This document shows, piece by piece, positions 38,497 to 46,909 of a stretch of DNA of 64,000 bases. The number at the start of each line of letters is the position of its first letter. The stretch's first letter is position 1. The position numbers and the translations under genes were made by a program. The notes under the pieces are model-generated. The model searched no databases. It worked only from the letters and a program-made list of their open reading frames with translations, and had not been told where the DNA came from. This DNA comes from JBHJGP01 sp050331695 (GTDB taxonomy: Bacteria > Pseudomonadota > Alphaproteobacteria > Geminicoccales > Geminicoccaceae), in assembly GCA_050331695.1 (NCBI GenBank), contig JBHJGP010000026.1, positions 1-64,000 on the forward strand. Reading direction: 5' to 3'.

Positions 38497-40053
38497 ATGG
38501 CGAAAAACGACAAACGCGACGCCGAGGGCGGCTCGTCTCTGATCCTGGTTTTGGGCGACCAGCTTTCGCCCCATCTCTCGAGCCTCGACGCCGGCGACCG
38601 GGCGACGGACGGGATCTTGATGGTGGAGGTCGAGGAAGAGGCCACCTATGTGCGCCACCACAAGAAGAAAATTGCCTTTCTGTTCTCGGCGATGCGCCAT
38701 TTCGCGGAGGCCCTGAAGGACGCCGGCTGGACGGTTGATTACGTCAAGCTCGATGACGACGCGAATAGGGGCTCATTCACCGGCGAGATCGCCCGCGCCG
38801 TCGAGCATCACGCACCGGCGCGGATCATTGTCACCGAACCGGGTGAGTGGCGGGTTCGCCAAGCGATGGAGGATTGGTCGGAGCGCTTTGATTTACCGGT
38901 TCAGATCCTCGCCGACGACCGGTTCCTCGCCGACCATACGGCATTTCAGACCTGGGCCGAGGACCGAAAGCAGCTCCGGATGGAGTATTTCTATCGCGAG
39001 ATGCGCAAGAAAACCGGCCTCCTGATGGAAGGTGACGAGCCCGAGGGCGGCAAATGGAATTTTGACACCGAGAACCGAAAGCCGGCCAAGACCGATCTGT
39101 TCATGCCGGAGCCGGCGCGTTACGAGCCGGACGAGATCACCCGGGATGTGTTGGATTTGGTCGCCCGGCGCTTCGAGGATCATTTCGGCGATCTGGAACC
39201 GTTCTGGTTCGCCGTGACGGCGGAGCAGGCCGAAGCGGCGCTGGAAAGCTTCATCGAGGACGCCTTGCCGTCCTTCGGCGATTTTCAGGACGCCATGCTC
39301 CAAGACGAGCGGTTTCTCTACCACTCGGTTCTCTCGATCTACATCAACGCCGGCCTGCTCGATCCGCTGGATGTCTGCCGGCGGGTCGAAAAGGCCTATC
39401 ACCAGGGCCATGCGCCCCTAAATGCTGTGGAGGGCTTCATTCGTCAGATCATCGGCTGGCGCGAGTTCATCCGCGGCATCTACTGGCTCACCATGCCCGG
39501 CTACGAGGGCCGGAACTATTTTGGCGCCGAGCGCCCGCTGCCTGAGTTCTTCTGGACCGGCGACACCGATCTCGCCTGCCTGAAGGCGGCGATCACCCAG
39601 ACCAAAGAGGAGGCTTACGCCCACCATATTCAAAGGCTGATGGTCACCGGCAATTTCTGTCTTCTGGCCGGCATCGATCCCCGCGAGGTCCATGAATGGT
39701 ATCTGATCGTCTACGCCGACGCCTATGAGTGGGTCGAGATGCCAAACACGCTCGGCATGAGCCAGTTCGCCGACGGCGGTCTCCTGGGATCCAAGCCCTA
39801 TGCGGCCAGCGGCAACTATATCAACAAGATGTCCGACTACTGTTCCGGCTGCCGGTATGATGTGAAGAAGAAAACCGGCGACGCGGCCTGCCCGCTCAAT
39901 CCTCTCTATTGGGATTTCTTGATCCGGAACCGGAACAAGCTGAAAGCCAATCCCCGCCTGGCACAGGTCTATCGCACCTGGGACCGGATGGCTGACGACA
40001 AGCAAAAGGCCTATCGGAAGACGGCCAGGGCCTTTCTCGATGCGCTTCAATGA
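38497..40053 (+). CDS. FeS-type bacterial cryptochrome/(6-4) photolyase
   Basis: 518 residues. The N-terminal Rossmann domain (LILVLGDQLSPHLSSL) and long helical FAD domain match the FeS-BCP/CryPro group, as do FYREMRKKTGLLMEGDEPEGGKWNFD and YCSGCRYDVKKKTGDAACPLNPLYWDF. The [4Fe-4S] ligands are probably the Cys of GNFCLLAG plus the three in YCSGC...ACP. In Agrobacterium, PhrB of this group repairs (6-4) photoproducts in light. It faces away from the chrB gene across a 169-base shared upstream region and is followed by a DUF3253 gene. Confidence 0.9.
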   Translation: MAKNDKRDAEGGSSLILVLGDQLSPHLSSLDAGDRATDGILMVEVEEEATYVRHHKKKIAFLFSAMRHFAEALKDAGWTVDYVKLDDDANRGSFTGEIARAVEHHAPARIIVTEPGEWRVRQAMEDWSERFDLPVQILADDRFLADHTAFQTWAEDRKQLRMEYFYREMRKKTGLLMEGDEPEGGKWNFDTENRKPAKTDLFMPEPARYEPDEITRDVLDLVARRFEDHFGDLEPFWFAVTAEQAEAALESFIEDALPSFGDFQDAMLQDERFLYHSVLSIYINAGLLDPLDVCRRVEKAYHQGHAPLNAVEGFIRQIIGWREFIRGIYWLTMPGYEGRNYFGAERPLPEFFWTGDTDLACLKAAITQTKEEAYAHHIQRLMVTGNFCLLAGIDPREVHEWYLIVYADAYEWVEMPNTLGMSQFADGGLLGSKPYAASGNYINKMSDYCSGCRYDVKKKTGDAACPLNPLYWDFLIRNRNKLKANPRLAQVYRTWDRMADDKQKAYRKTARAFLDALQ

Positions 40054-40066
40054 CCGCGGAAAAGCG

Positions 40067-40324
40067 ATGCCCGCTGAGGACGAGACCGAAGCAAAAATTC
40101 TTGAGCTGTGCCAGGAACGGGGGCCGGACAAAACCATCTGCCCCTCGGAGGCAGCCCGGGCATTGGCGGGCGACGACGGCGATACGCAGGCGCTGATGAA
40201 CGAGGTGCGAGCCGCCGGCCGCCGTTTGGCTTGGGCGGGCAAAATTGCCGTTACGCAGAAAGGAAAGCCGGTCGACCCGGATCAGGCCAAGGGGCCCATA
40301 CGCTTCGGCTTGGCCGACGACTGA
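40067..40324 (+). CDS. DUF3253 protein
   Basis: 85 residues from ATG 40067 (GGAAAA upstream); an earlier ATG overlaps the photolyase. The small winged-helix-like DUF3253 pattern is visible: ILELCQERGPDKTICPSEAARALAGDD, then LMNEVRAAGRRLAWAGKIAVTQKGKPVDP and GPIRFGL. Function unknown. In other genomes this domain occurs fused to DUF2256. Its 3' end overlaps the convergent DUF2256 gene by 43 bases. Confidence 0.8.
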   Translation: MPAEDETEAKILELCQERGPDKTICPSEAARALAGDDGDTQALMNEVRAAGRRLAWAGKIAVTQKGKPVDPDQAKGPIRFGLADD

Positions 40325-40458
40325 GCCTCGCTCCGGCACCGGACCGAGCAGTATTTCACCTGGTACCAGTCCTTGGCCCATTTTTTACGCCAAGCGAACG
40401 GACGGCCGCAGCAGGCGCACAGTTTTCGCGGTAGGTCGGCTTTTTTGCGCATTTTCAT
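40282..40458 (-). CDS. DUF2256 zinc-ribbon-like small protein
   Basis: 58 residues: it opens MKMRKKADLPRKLCACCGRP and continues FAWRKKWAKDWYQVKYCSVRC. Cysteines at positions 14/16/17 and 37/41 make a C-x2-C...C-x3-C zinc site likely. This is the DUF2256 family, of unknown role but repeatedly found beside photolyases. An AGG lies 9 bases before ATG 40458. It starts 9 bases after the stop of the minus-strand photolyase, so they are probably co-transcribed. Its tail is antisense to the end of the DUF3253 gene. Confidence 0.85.
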   Translation of the reverse strand: MKMRKKADLPRKLCACCGRPFAWRKKWAKDWYQVKYCSVRCRSEAQSSAKPKRMGPLA

Positions 40459-40467
40459 TTGATTGGC

Positions 40468-42012
40468 CTAGGGATCCTGATCACCGCCCAGGGCCATGCG
40501 CAACTGCTTGTCGTCTTTTTTGACAGGGCGACGGGTGCCGGTGTGCGGGATGCCGCTCTTGCGGCTGCCATGTTTTTCCTGGATGCGGTTGGCGCCGTCA
40601 CGGAACGTGCTGCCCCGGCGCACCGCCCAAACCTTGTCGCGGGCGGCCTTCGCCGCCAGGAGATGGTCGACGATCGGGGCGGGATAGGCGTTGCCCAGGA
40701 ACTGGCCGGCCTCTTCCCACTTCCAGGGTTCCTGGACGAACTTGTCGGGCACAGGCGCAAGCTCGGGAAGCCATTGCCTGACGAAGATACCGTCCGGATC
40801 CTGATCGAAACCCTGTTTAACGGGATTGTAGATCCTGACAGTGTTGATGCCCGTGGTGCCGGACTGCATCTGCGTCTGGGGCCAATGGATGCCCGGCTCG
40901 TAATCGGTGAATTTTCTGGCTAAGTGCTCGCCGCTGGCCCGCCACGGAAGCCACAAATGATAGCTCGCCACCGCCATCAGCATGGCCCGCATCCGAAAAT
41001 TCATCCAGCCGGTGGCATTCAGACAGCGCATGCAGGCGTCGACGAAGGGAAGGCCGGTTTCGCCCGCGGACCAGGCACGCAACCGGTCCCGGTCCGCCAC
41101 CTCCGGCCTGAGCCCCTCATAAGCCGGATGGAGGTCGCGGACCTCAAGGTCCGGCTCATCCTCCAGCTTCTGCATGAAGTGGTCGCGCCAATGAAGTCGG
41201 CCGGTGAACGAGACGAGAGACGGCCGCCAACCGCCGGTGGGCAAAGCGCCATGTTTGAGCTCGCGCATTCGAGACCAGGTCGCCTGGGCCACCTCGCGCA
41301 TCGATAGTGTCCCCCAGGCCAGGTGAGGCGAGAGCCTCGAACAGTGCCGGGCACCGCTCGCTGGAGCCGACATGGCGCGCCGGTAGGGCTCGCCCCGCTC
41401 TTGCAGAAAGCTTTCGAGCGTCCGCATCGCGAAGGCCCGTCCGCCTGCCTGGCGCTCCAGGCAAAGGTCCTGGGTGATACCCAGGTCCGTCGGCTCCGGG
41501 ATCGGGCCCGGCACGATGTCGGCCAGCGGGGCCAGCCGGGGTGTCTCGGTGATCGGCTCAGCCATGAAACGATCCCAGCGCCTGGCCCAGCCGTCCCGTG
41601 AGCCCAGTTTGCGAACCGTGCCCCCCTGGCGAGGCTCGTGCCAAGGGATACCATGCTCACGGGCCCATGCCGCCACCTGCTGATCGCGGCGGAAGGTCCA
41701 GAGATTGCCGGTTTCCTGATGCGACCAGAGCGCCGCCACCCCGTGAGACCGCCGGAAGGCTTCCAGGGCGGCTACGATGTCGCCGATCCGTATCACCAAC
41801 GGTTGGCCGAGGTCGGCCAGATCGCGCCTCAGCTCGTCCAAGCACTCGGCGATGAACGCCCACTGCCTGCCGGACGCATCCGCCTCCGCCCACAGCGCCG
41901 GCTCGGCCACGTACAAAGGAAGGACGGGGCCATGGCTGGCCGCTCCGGAAAGCGCGCGGTGGTCGGAGACCCGAAGGTCACGCTTGAACCAGACGATCTG
42001 CAGTTCGGTCAT
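40468..42012 (-). CDS. Cryptochrome/photolyase family flavoprotein
   Basis: 514 residues. The antenna domain starts ELQIVWFKRDLRVSDHRAL. The FAD domain shows SRLSPHLAWGTLSMREV, SFTGRLHWRDHFMQKLEDEP, GETGLPFVDACMRCLNATGWMNFRMRAM and FTDYEPGIHWPQTQMQSGTTGIN. It belongs to the classical photolyase superfamily, unlike the FeS-type gene converging on it. CPD photolyase or cryptochrome function cannot be told apart here. The C-terminal 50 residues are basic and resemble those of DUF2256-associated homologues. Confidence 0.88.
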   Translation of the reverse strand: MTELQIVWFKRDLRVSDHRALSGAASHGPVLPLYVAEPALWAEADASGRQWAFIAECLDELRRDLADLGQPLVIRIGDIVAALEAFRRSHGVAALWSHQETGNLWTFRRDQQVAAWAREHGIPWHEPRQGGTVRKLGSRDGWARRWDRFMAEPITETPRLAPLADIVPGPIPEPTDLGITQDLCLERQAGGRAFAMRTLESFLQERGEPYRRAMSAPASGARHCSRLSPHLAWGTLSMREVAQATWSRMRELKHGALPTGGWRPSLVSFTGRLHWRDHFMQKLEDEPDLEVRDLHPAYEGLRPEVADRDRLRAWSAGETGLPFVDACMRCLNATGWMNFRMRAMLMAVASYHLWLPWRASGEHLARKFTDYEPGIHWPQTQMQSGTTGINTVRIYNPVKQGFDQDPDGIFVRQWLPELAPVPDKFVQEPWKWEEAGQFLGNAYPAPIVDHLLAAKAARDKVWAVRRGSTFRDGANRIQEKHGSRKSGIPHTGTRRPVKKDDKQLRMALGGDQDP

Positions 42013-42099
42013 CCTCGGCAGGAAAATCCCTGGTCATGGCCTTTCATTGTTGGGCATAGAGGTAGGTTTGGCCCGGGCCCAAGTCGAAGGACAGCGATC

Positions 42100-42840
42100 G
42101 TGATCGATGGAATTTTCGTCTTCGCAGCTTGCGTCTTTCTCCTGGCGGGTACGATCAAAGGGATGATCGGAATCGGGTTACCCACGGCTTCGGTCACGCT
42201 GCTCACCCAGATCACCGACCCCCGCACGGCAATCGCGCTGGTGGTGTTCCCGGTGATGATCGCCAACGCCTGGCAGGTGATCCGAACCGGCCAGGTGCTC
42301 CAATCGGCCCAGACTTACGGTCTTTTCGCCGTCATGTTGATGATCACCCTGCTCGCCACCACCAGGGTCGTCGCCAGCGCCTCGCCGGCGGTGCTGCTGT
42401 TGGCGCTGGGGCTGGTGATCGCGCTTTTCGCGGCGACCAGCCTGGTGGTCCAACCGCCGGCGCTGCCCGACGGCCTGGACAAGCCGGCTCAGTTCGTTGC
42501 CGGTACGCTCGCCGGTTTCATGGGCGCGTTCACGGCGATCTGGTCACCGCCGATGGTGATCTATTTCCTGGCTCGGCGTCTGGAGAAGGACGAATTCGTT
42601 CGCGCTTCGGGCTTCTTGATCTTTCTCGGCAGCCTGCCGCTGGCCGCCGGCTATTGGGCGGGCGGGTTGATGAGCGGACCGACGGCTCTGACCTCGCTTG
42701 CCATGGTCGTGCCGGCTCTCATCGGCTTTCAGGTGGGCGAAATGATCAGAAGCCGCCTCAATACGGAGCGATTTCGGACGGTCGTGCTGGTCATCTTCTT
42801 TTTGATGGGGCTGAACCTGATCCGGAAGGCGGTTGCCTAA
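42100..42840 (+). CDS. TauE/SafE-family membrane permease
   Basis: 246 residues from GTG 42100, with AAGGA 8 bases upstream. About eight hydrophobic segments. The family's first repeat (FLLAGTIKGMIGIGLPTASVTLL) and second repeat (VAGTLAGFMGAFTAIWSPPMVIYFL) are visible. Members export or import sulfonates, sulfoacetate or sulfite. It is divergent from the photolyase gene across 87 bases. No sulfonate metabolism gene is adjacent, so the substrate is open. Confidence 0.85.
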   Translation: MIDGIFVFAACVFLLAGTIKGMIGIGLPTASVTLLTQITDPRTAIALVVFPVMIANAWQVIRTGQVLQSAQTYGLFAVMLMITLLATTRVVASASPAVLLLALGLVIALFAATSLVVQPPALPDGLDKPAQFVAGTLAGFMGAFTAIWSPPMVIYFLARRLEKDEFVRASGFLIFLGSLPLAAGYWAGGLMSGPTALTSLAMVVPALIGFQVGEMIRSRLNTERFRTVVLVIFFLMGLNLIRKAVA

Positions 42841-42858
42841 CGTGGCGTCACGTTCCTG

Positions 42859-43125
42859 TCAGTGTTTGGCCTCGGAAGCAGTCTCGACATCGGCCAGGTC
42901 GGTGCTGTCACCGGCATCGAAAAGCCAGCCCAACATCACCTCCTCGACCCGCTGGCGGGTTTCATCCGGATAGAGCTTCAATGAGTCCATGACGTCGGAG
43001 AGAAGCGCGTCGTCATGATTGGCGAGCGCCCGGTCGAAACGGCTGAAAAGAAGGGAATCTTCGCCCAGCACATTGCGGAGACGGCGGCGCAGACCGGCAA
43101 AGCTGACCACGCGAACGTCACTCAT
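42859..43125 (-). CDS. Small unknown protein
   Basis: 88 residues, starting MSDVRVVSFAGLRRRLRNVLGED after a GGGGG element. It is predicted soluble, mostly helical and acidic toward the C-terminus (DLADVETASEAKH). I do not recognise the family. It converges with the TauE/SafE gene, 18 bases apart. Good codon use and a Shine-Dalgarno support it as a gene. Confidence 0.6.
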   Translation of the reverse strand: MSDVRVVSFAGLRRRLRNVLGEDSLLFSRFDRALANHDDALLSDVMDSLKLYPDETRQRVEEVMLGWLFDAGDSTDLADVETASEAKH

Positions 43126-43353
43126 CGGCGAAATCCCCCAAGGCTTGTTCGATCGTTGGTGGACCGAACTTTATGAAAATCCGCTAACCGTTCAATTCGA
43201 ACGGAGCGATCCACATACTCGCATACACGACGGATGCACAGGGCTAGGCTATTCCCTCGCAACCTATGTCAGGCTTTGCCTGCGGGCGATGCCGCGCTAG
43301 GTAAGCGCCGAAGTTCTGGTGTTCAGGGCGTTGTCCCGGCGAGTTTGTGAGGA

Positions 43354-44202
43354 ATGGATTTGAAGATTAGGGCTTTGAAATCAGGCGGTGTGACTGTCTC
43401 GCTCGGTCTCGCCGCGGCCTTGCTGATGGCGGGATGCGCGTCCACCTCCAGCCCGGATGCGGACCAGGTCTCGGAGGTTGATCCCTATGAGGGGTTCAAC
43501 CGCGGTGTGTTCGCGGTTAACGAAACGCTCGATGAGTACGTGTTCGAGCCCATCGCCAAGGGCTATCGGTTCGTCGTCCCACGCCCCGTTCGCACGAGCA
43601 TCGGCAACGCGCTGAGCAATCTTGGCGAGCCGGTGACCTTCCTCAATGACTCGCTCCAGGGCGAGCGCGAGCGTGCCGGCACCACGCTTTCGCGCTTCTT
43701 CATCAATTCGACCCTGGGCGTCGCCGGCCTGTTCGATGCCGCCGGCCAGTTGGGTTATCAGCGTCACGACGAGGATTTCGGCCAGACGCTCGGCGTCTAC
43801 GGTGTTGATCAGGGCCCCTATCTCATGCTGCCGGTTCTCGGACCCTCGACCGTGCGCGACCTCGGTGGGACGGTGGTCGACATCGTTACCGATCCTTTCT
43901 TCTTCATCGTCGGTCCGGTCGAAAGGCTGGCTCGGGGCGTGGTCTCCGGCGTCGACACCCGCGAGGGCTTGATCGAAGAGATCGACGAGTTGGAACGCTC
44001 GAGCCTCGATCCATATGCTTCGGTGAGGACGATCTACCTACAGGCCCGAAGACAGGCGGTGTTCAACGGCTCGCCACCGGTGGATGACAGCGCGTTCGAC
44101 GAGGAATTTGATGATTTCGATGAAGAGTTCGACGATCCTGCTTTCGACGGGGGCGGTCCCGCAGGTGAAGACGAGGATGGACAAGGTGAGGTTCAACAAT
44201 GA
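43354..44202 (+). CDS. mlaA: MlaA/VacJ outer-membrane lipoprotein
   Basis: 282 residues from ATG 43354. AGGA abuts this ATG with no spacer, so TTG 43360 (6 bases away) may be the real start. The lipobox is LLMAGC. The core has EVDPYEGFNRGVFAVNETLDEYVFEPIAKGY, NDSLQGERERAGTTLSRFFINSTLGVAGLFD, EDFGQTLGVYGV and GPYLMLPVLGPST. MlaA removes phospholipids from the outer leaflet of the outer membrane. The acidic tail repeats FDEEFDD twice. It overlaps mlaC by 4 bases; mlaDEF genes are not here. Confidence 0.93.
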   Translation: MDLKIRALKSGGVTVSLGLAAALLMAGCASTSSPDADQVSEVDPYEGFNRGVFAVNETLDEYVFEPIAKGYRFVVPRPVRTSIGNALSNLGEPVTFLNDSLQGERERAGTTLSRFFINSTLGVAGLFDAAGQLGYQRHDEDFGQTLGVYGVDQGPYLMLPVLGPSTVRDLGGTVVDIVTDPFFFIVGPVERLARGVVSGVDTREGLIEEIDELERSSLDPYASVRTIYLQARRQAVFNGSPPVDDSAFDEEFDDFDEEFDDPAFDGGGPAGEDEDGQGEVQQ

Positions 44203-44789
44203 TTGCTAGGCGCGCCTTACTCGTACTTGCATCTCTTGGTTGGCTGGCCTTCGCCGCTACGCCGGGCCTCGCCAATGACGCCGAGGTTTTCGTCGAACAG
44301 ACCGCCAACGAGGTGGTCGCCATACTCTCTGATCCCGAGCGGGATTTTCAGGCGCGATACACCGATCTCGTAGCATTGCTCGAGGGCTCCACTGATCTTG
44401 AAACGGTCTCGAGGCTGGTTATCGGCAAGGATTGGAGAACCTTGGACGAGAGCCAGCGCGAGGAGTTCCAGCAGAGCTATCGCTCTTATCTCCTCGACAT
44501 GCTGGCCGAGCGCCTGCAGGTCTATGAATATAGTGGTGAGACGATCGAGGTTCTGGGCACCCGCGAGTCCGGCAAGCGGGACAAGGTGGTATCGACCAAG
44601 ATCATCGCGGCTAACGGTCAGCCGTTTCGTGTCGACTGGCGGGTTCGCGAGCGAGACGAGGACAATCTGGTGATTGACGTGGCGATCGAGGGCGTCAGCC
44701 TGGTCCTGTCGCAGCGGTCCGAGTTTTCGTCCGTGATGCAGCGCGATGGCTTCGACGCCCTTCTCGAGCAGCTTCGCACCAAAAGCTGA
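44199..44789 (+). CDS. mlaC: MlaC-type periplasmic phospholipid carrier
   Basis: 196 residues with a signal peptide (ALLVLASLGWLAFAATPGLA). Family landmarks: LETVSRLVIGKDWRTLDESQREEFQQSYRSYL, YEYSGETIEVL and VDWRVRERDEDNLVIDVAIEGVSLVLSQRSEFSSVMQRDG. MlaC ferries phospholipid between MlaA and the inner-membrane MlaFEDB complex. The MlaA-MlaC gene pair with overlapping ends supports both assignments. Confidence 0.93.
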   Translation: MIARRALLVLASLGWLAFAATPGLANDAEVFVEQTANEVVAILSDPERDFQARYTDLVALLEGSTDLETVSRLVIGKDWRTLDESQREEFQQSYRSYLLDMLAERLQVYEYSGETIEVLGTRESGKRDKVVSTKIIAANGQPFRVDWRVRERDEDNLVIDVAIEGVSLVLSQRSEFSSVMQRDGFDALLEQLRTKS

Positions 44790-44807
44790 TGACCTGCTTC
44801 TCGCTTG

Positions 44808-46808
44808 TCAGCGGCCGGCGGCTTTGACACCGAACTGTCGCCGCTGCATGGCGCGGGCCTGATACGCCTGGTTTTGAAGCGCGAGCGCTTGGCCGAGATT
44901 GGTGATCCCTCTCGCCAGCAGCAGATCGATCATCGCGATCAGGATCTCGCCCGTCGTTAAACTGTCGCCCAGGGCCTGGTGGCGCTCGTGACGCGTAACG
45001 CCAAACCGCTCGGCCACGTCGTCGAGGCCATGGGCATCGGTGTGCTCGTGCAGAACGGCTGACAGGAGCAGCGTGTCCAGAACAGGACGGTCGCCCACGC
45101 GCCCCGGCTGGTACTTGTCGAGAAAAGCCACGTCAAATGCCGCGTTATGGGCGACCAGGACGGCGCCTTCAGCGAAATCCAGGAACGAAGCGACGATGCT
45201 GGCAGCGTCCGGCTGGCCCCGCACCTGATCGTCCGTGATGCCGTGGAAACGGATCGAGGCCCGGGGAATGGGAAAACCCGGATCGATGAGATGATCGAAG
45301 GTTTCGCCGGTCAACATCCGGCCATTCACGACGCGAACACCTGCAAGCTGGACCAGGGCATCGTTGGCGGGATCGAGGCCGGTGGTCTCGCCGTCGAACA
45401 CGACGAAGGTGGCGCGGCTCAGACGCACGTTTTCCAGCGTTTGGTCCCTGGCGTCGCTTTGCAGATCGAAATCATAGAATTCCGGGCGCGGTGGCAGCGT
45501 CTGACGGGCCTCGGGCTTCGCAATGGCGCTTGGAAGGGGCAGGCGGACCCCGGCGCCTTCTGGGGACGGGTCGAGATGCTCGAAGCCGCTGATGCCGTGG
45601 TGGTTCAGAACCGTCTCGACGGTCACCAGGCCAGTGCCCCAGGCCATGGGCTCCTTCAGTAGCCTATCGTCCGGCAGGTCTCCGCTCCGCCAGCGGATAT
45701 CGAGAAACACCGTGTGCTCACGGGTCTCGGCGGTGAACCGCACCGGACCAGCCATCTTCCTGTCGAGCGCCTCGAGGTAGCGCTGGAGAACGGCCCGTAG
45801 GGCCAGGCTGTCGCCATGGATCCGGGCATCGCCGACATCCACCTCGAACCGCATATCACCGAGGTCGCGTTCGACAAGCGTCAAAAGATTGGCCAACGCG
45901 ACATCGTGGCTTGGCCAAGCCTGGCGCGCCGCGTGACTCCGCGACGGTTTCAGATTTTGGGCAAGCGAAATGATCGGCTCGACCGGCTGCCTGTCGCCGG
46001 AGGCTTCGCCGCCCACGATCAGTTGGCAGAGCTGGTCGGCCATCTCTTCCCTACGGCGTTCATCGGCCAGCTTCTCGGATACGTCCGTGAAGTCGACGAC
46101 GAACCCGCTGATCGCCCTTTCCGCCGTTTCGATCAGGCTAAGCCGGCAATGGAGCAGGCGGTCGCCGTCGGTGGTTGAACAGGCAATCGAGAGGGCCGGC
46201 TCGCCGAACCGTGCTTTCTCCGTTGCGTCGTGGCGCAAGCTCAGAATGGCGAGGGCGTGCTCGAGGGGCGGCCGATCGAACAGGCCGTAGATTGACCGGC
46301 CGAGGCCCAGCGATGTCGGATCGCCCAGAAGTATCCGTGCGGCTTGGTTGTAGAGCTGGATGGTCCCGTCGCCGGCACAGCAGATGACCCCGTCGTTCAA
46401 ATCACGAAGGAGCGCTTCCAACTGGCCCCTTTGCTGCTCCGATCTGGCGGTCTCTGCGCCGACCAGATCGAGGCGCTGGCGCCGCTCGTCCTCGAGTGAT
46501 CCGGCAAGGGCGCTGATCCGGTGGTGAAGCCGCGCCAACAGGGGGGAAGCTGATCCGCCCTCAAGCGCAATGTCGCTCGCGGATCGCGCCGCCTCGCACC
46601 GTTCGCTGAGCCGTTTGGCGCCGCCAACCACCCAATGATCGAGGAGCGTCCAAACCAGGGCGGCGACGACCAGAAGACCGAACAGGGAAGCGCTCAGCAT
46701 GAGACGTCCGCCATCGTCCGGCGGCAGGACCCAGAGCCCGATCCCGATCGCCGCCAGACCCACGGCCAAAAGGGCGAACAGCCCCCACAGCATCCCTCGC
46801 TCTTTCAT
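44808..46808 (-). CDS. Membrane PAS/kinase-like sensor fused to DnaQ-type 3'-5' exonuclease
   Basis: 666 residues from ATG 46808 (GGGAGG upstream). Two transmembrane helices lie at about 7-28 and 36-56. A coiled coil and PAS domain follow (LEALLRDLNDGVICCAGDGTIQLYNQAARILLG). Then comes a degenerate histidine-kinase ATPase-like region (WGTGLVTVETVLNHHGI, with no phospho-accepting H-box seen). The C-terminal DEDDh exonuclease domain carries VVFDGETTGLDP, RFHGITDDQV, HNAAFDVAFLDKY and RHERHQALGDS. A membrane-anchored sensor controlling an exonuclease is the inference; the substrate is unknown. Converges on mlaC. Confidence 0.85.
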   Translation of the reverse strand: MKERGMLWGLFALLAVGLAAIGIGLWVLPPDDGGRLMLSASLFGLLVVAALVWTLLDHWVVGGAKRLSERCEAARSASDIALEGGSASPLLARLHHRISALAGSLEDERRQRLDLVGAETARSEQQRGQLEALLRDLNDGVICCAGDGTIQLYNQAARILLGDPTSLGLGRSIYGLFDRPPLEHALAILSLRHDATEKARFGEPALSIACSTTDGDRLLHCRLSLIETAERAISGFVVDFTDVSEKLADERRREEMADQLCQLIVGGEASGDRQPVEPIISLAQNLKPSRSHAARQAWPSHDVALANLLTLVERDLGDMRFEVDVGDARIHGDSLALRAVLQRYLEALDRKMAGPVRFTAETREHTVFLDIRWRSGDLPDDRLLKEPMAWGTGLVTVETVLNHHGISGFEHLDPSPEGAGVRLPLPSAIAKPEARQTLPPRPEFYDFDLQSDARDQTLENVRLSRATFVVFDGETTGLDPANDALVQLAGVRVVNGRMLTGETFDHLIDPGFPIPRASIRFHGITDDQVRGQPDAASIVASFLDFAEGAVLVAHNAAFDVAFLDKYQPGRVGDRPVLDTLLLSAVLHEHTDAHGLDDVAERFGVTRHERHQALGDSLTTGEILIAMIDLLLARGITNLGQALALQNQAYQARAMQRRQFGVKAAGR

Positions 46809-46909
46809 AGCACCGCCACCTCCCGCCGGTTTTATGCGGCGCTTGTCGCGCCATCGTCTCTTGCTACAACCGAGCGGCCTGCAACCCCGCGCATAGGGAG
46901 CCACGGTCC

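Noticed and set aside
43126..43353. tRNA or small RNA gene before mlaA
   Set aside because: No cloverleaf, no TTCGANNC-like T-loop and no terminator hairpin could be found.
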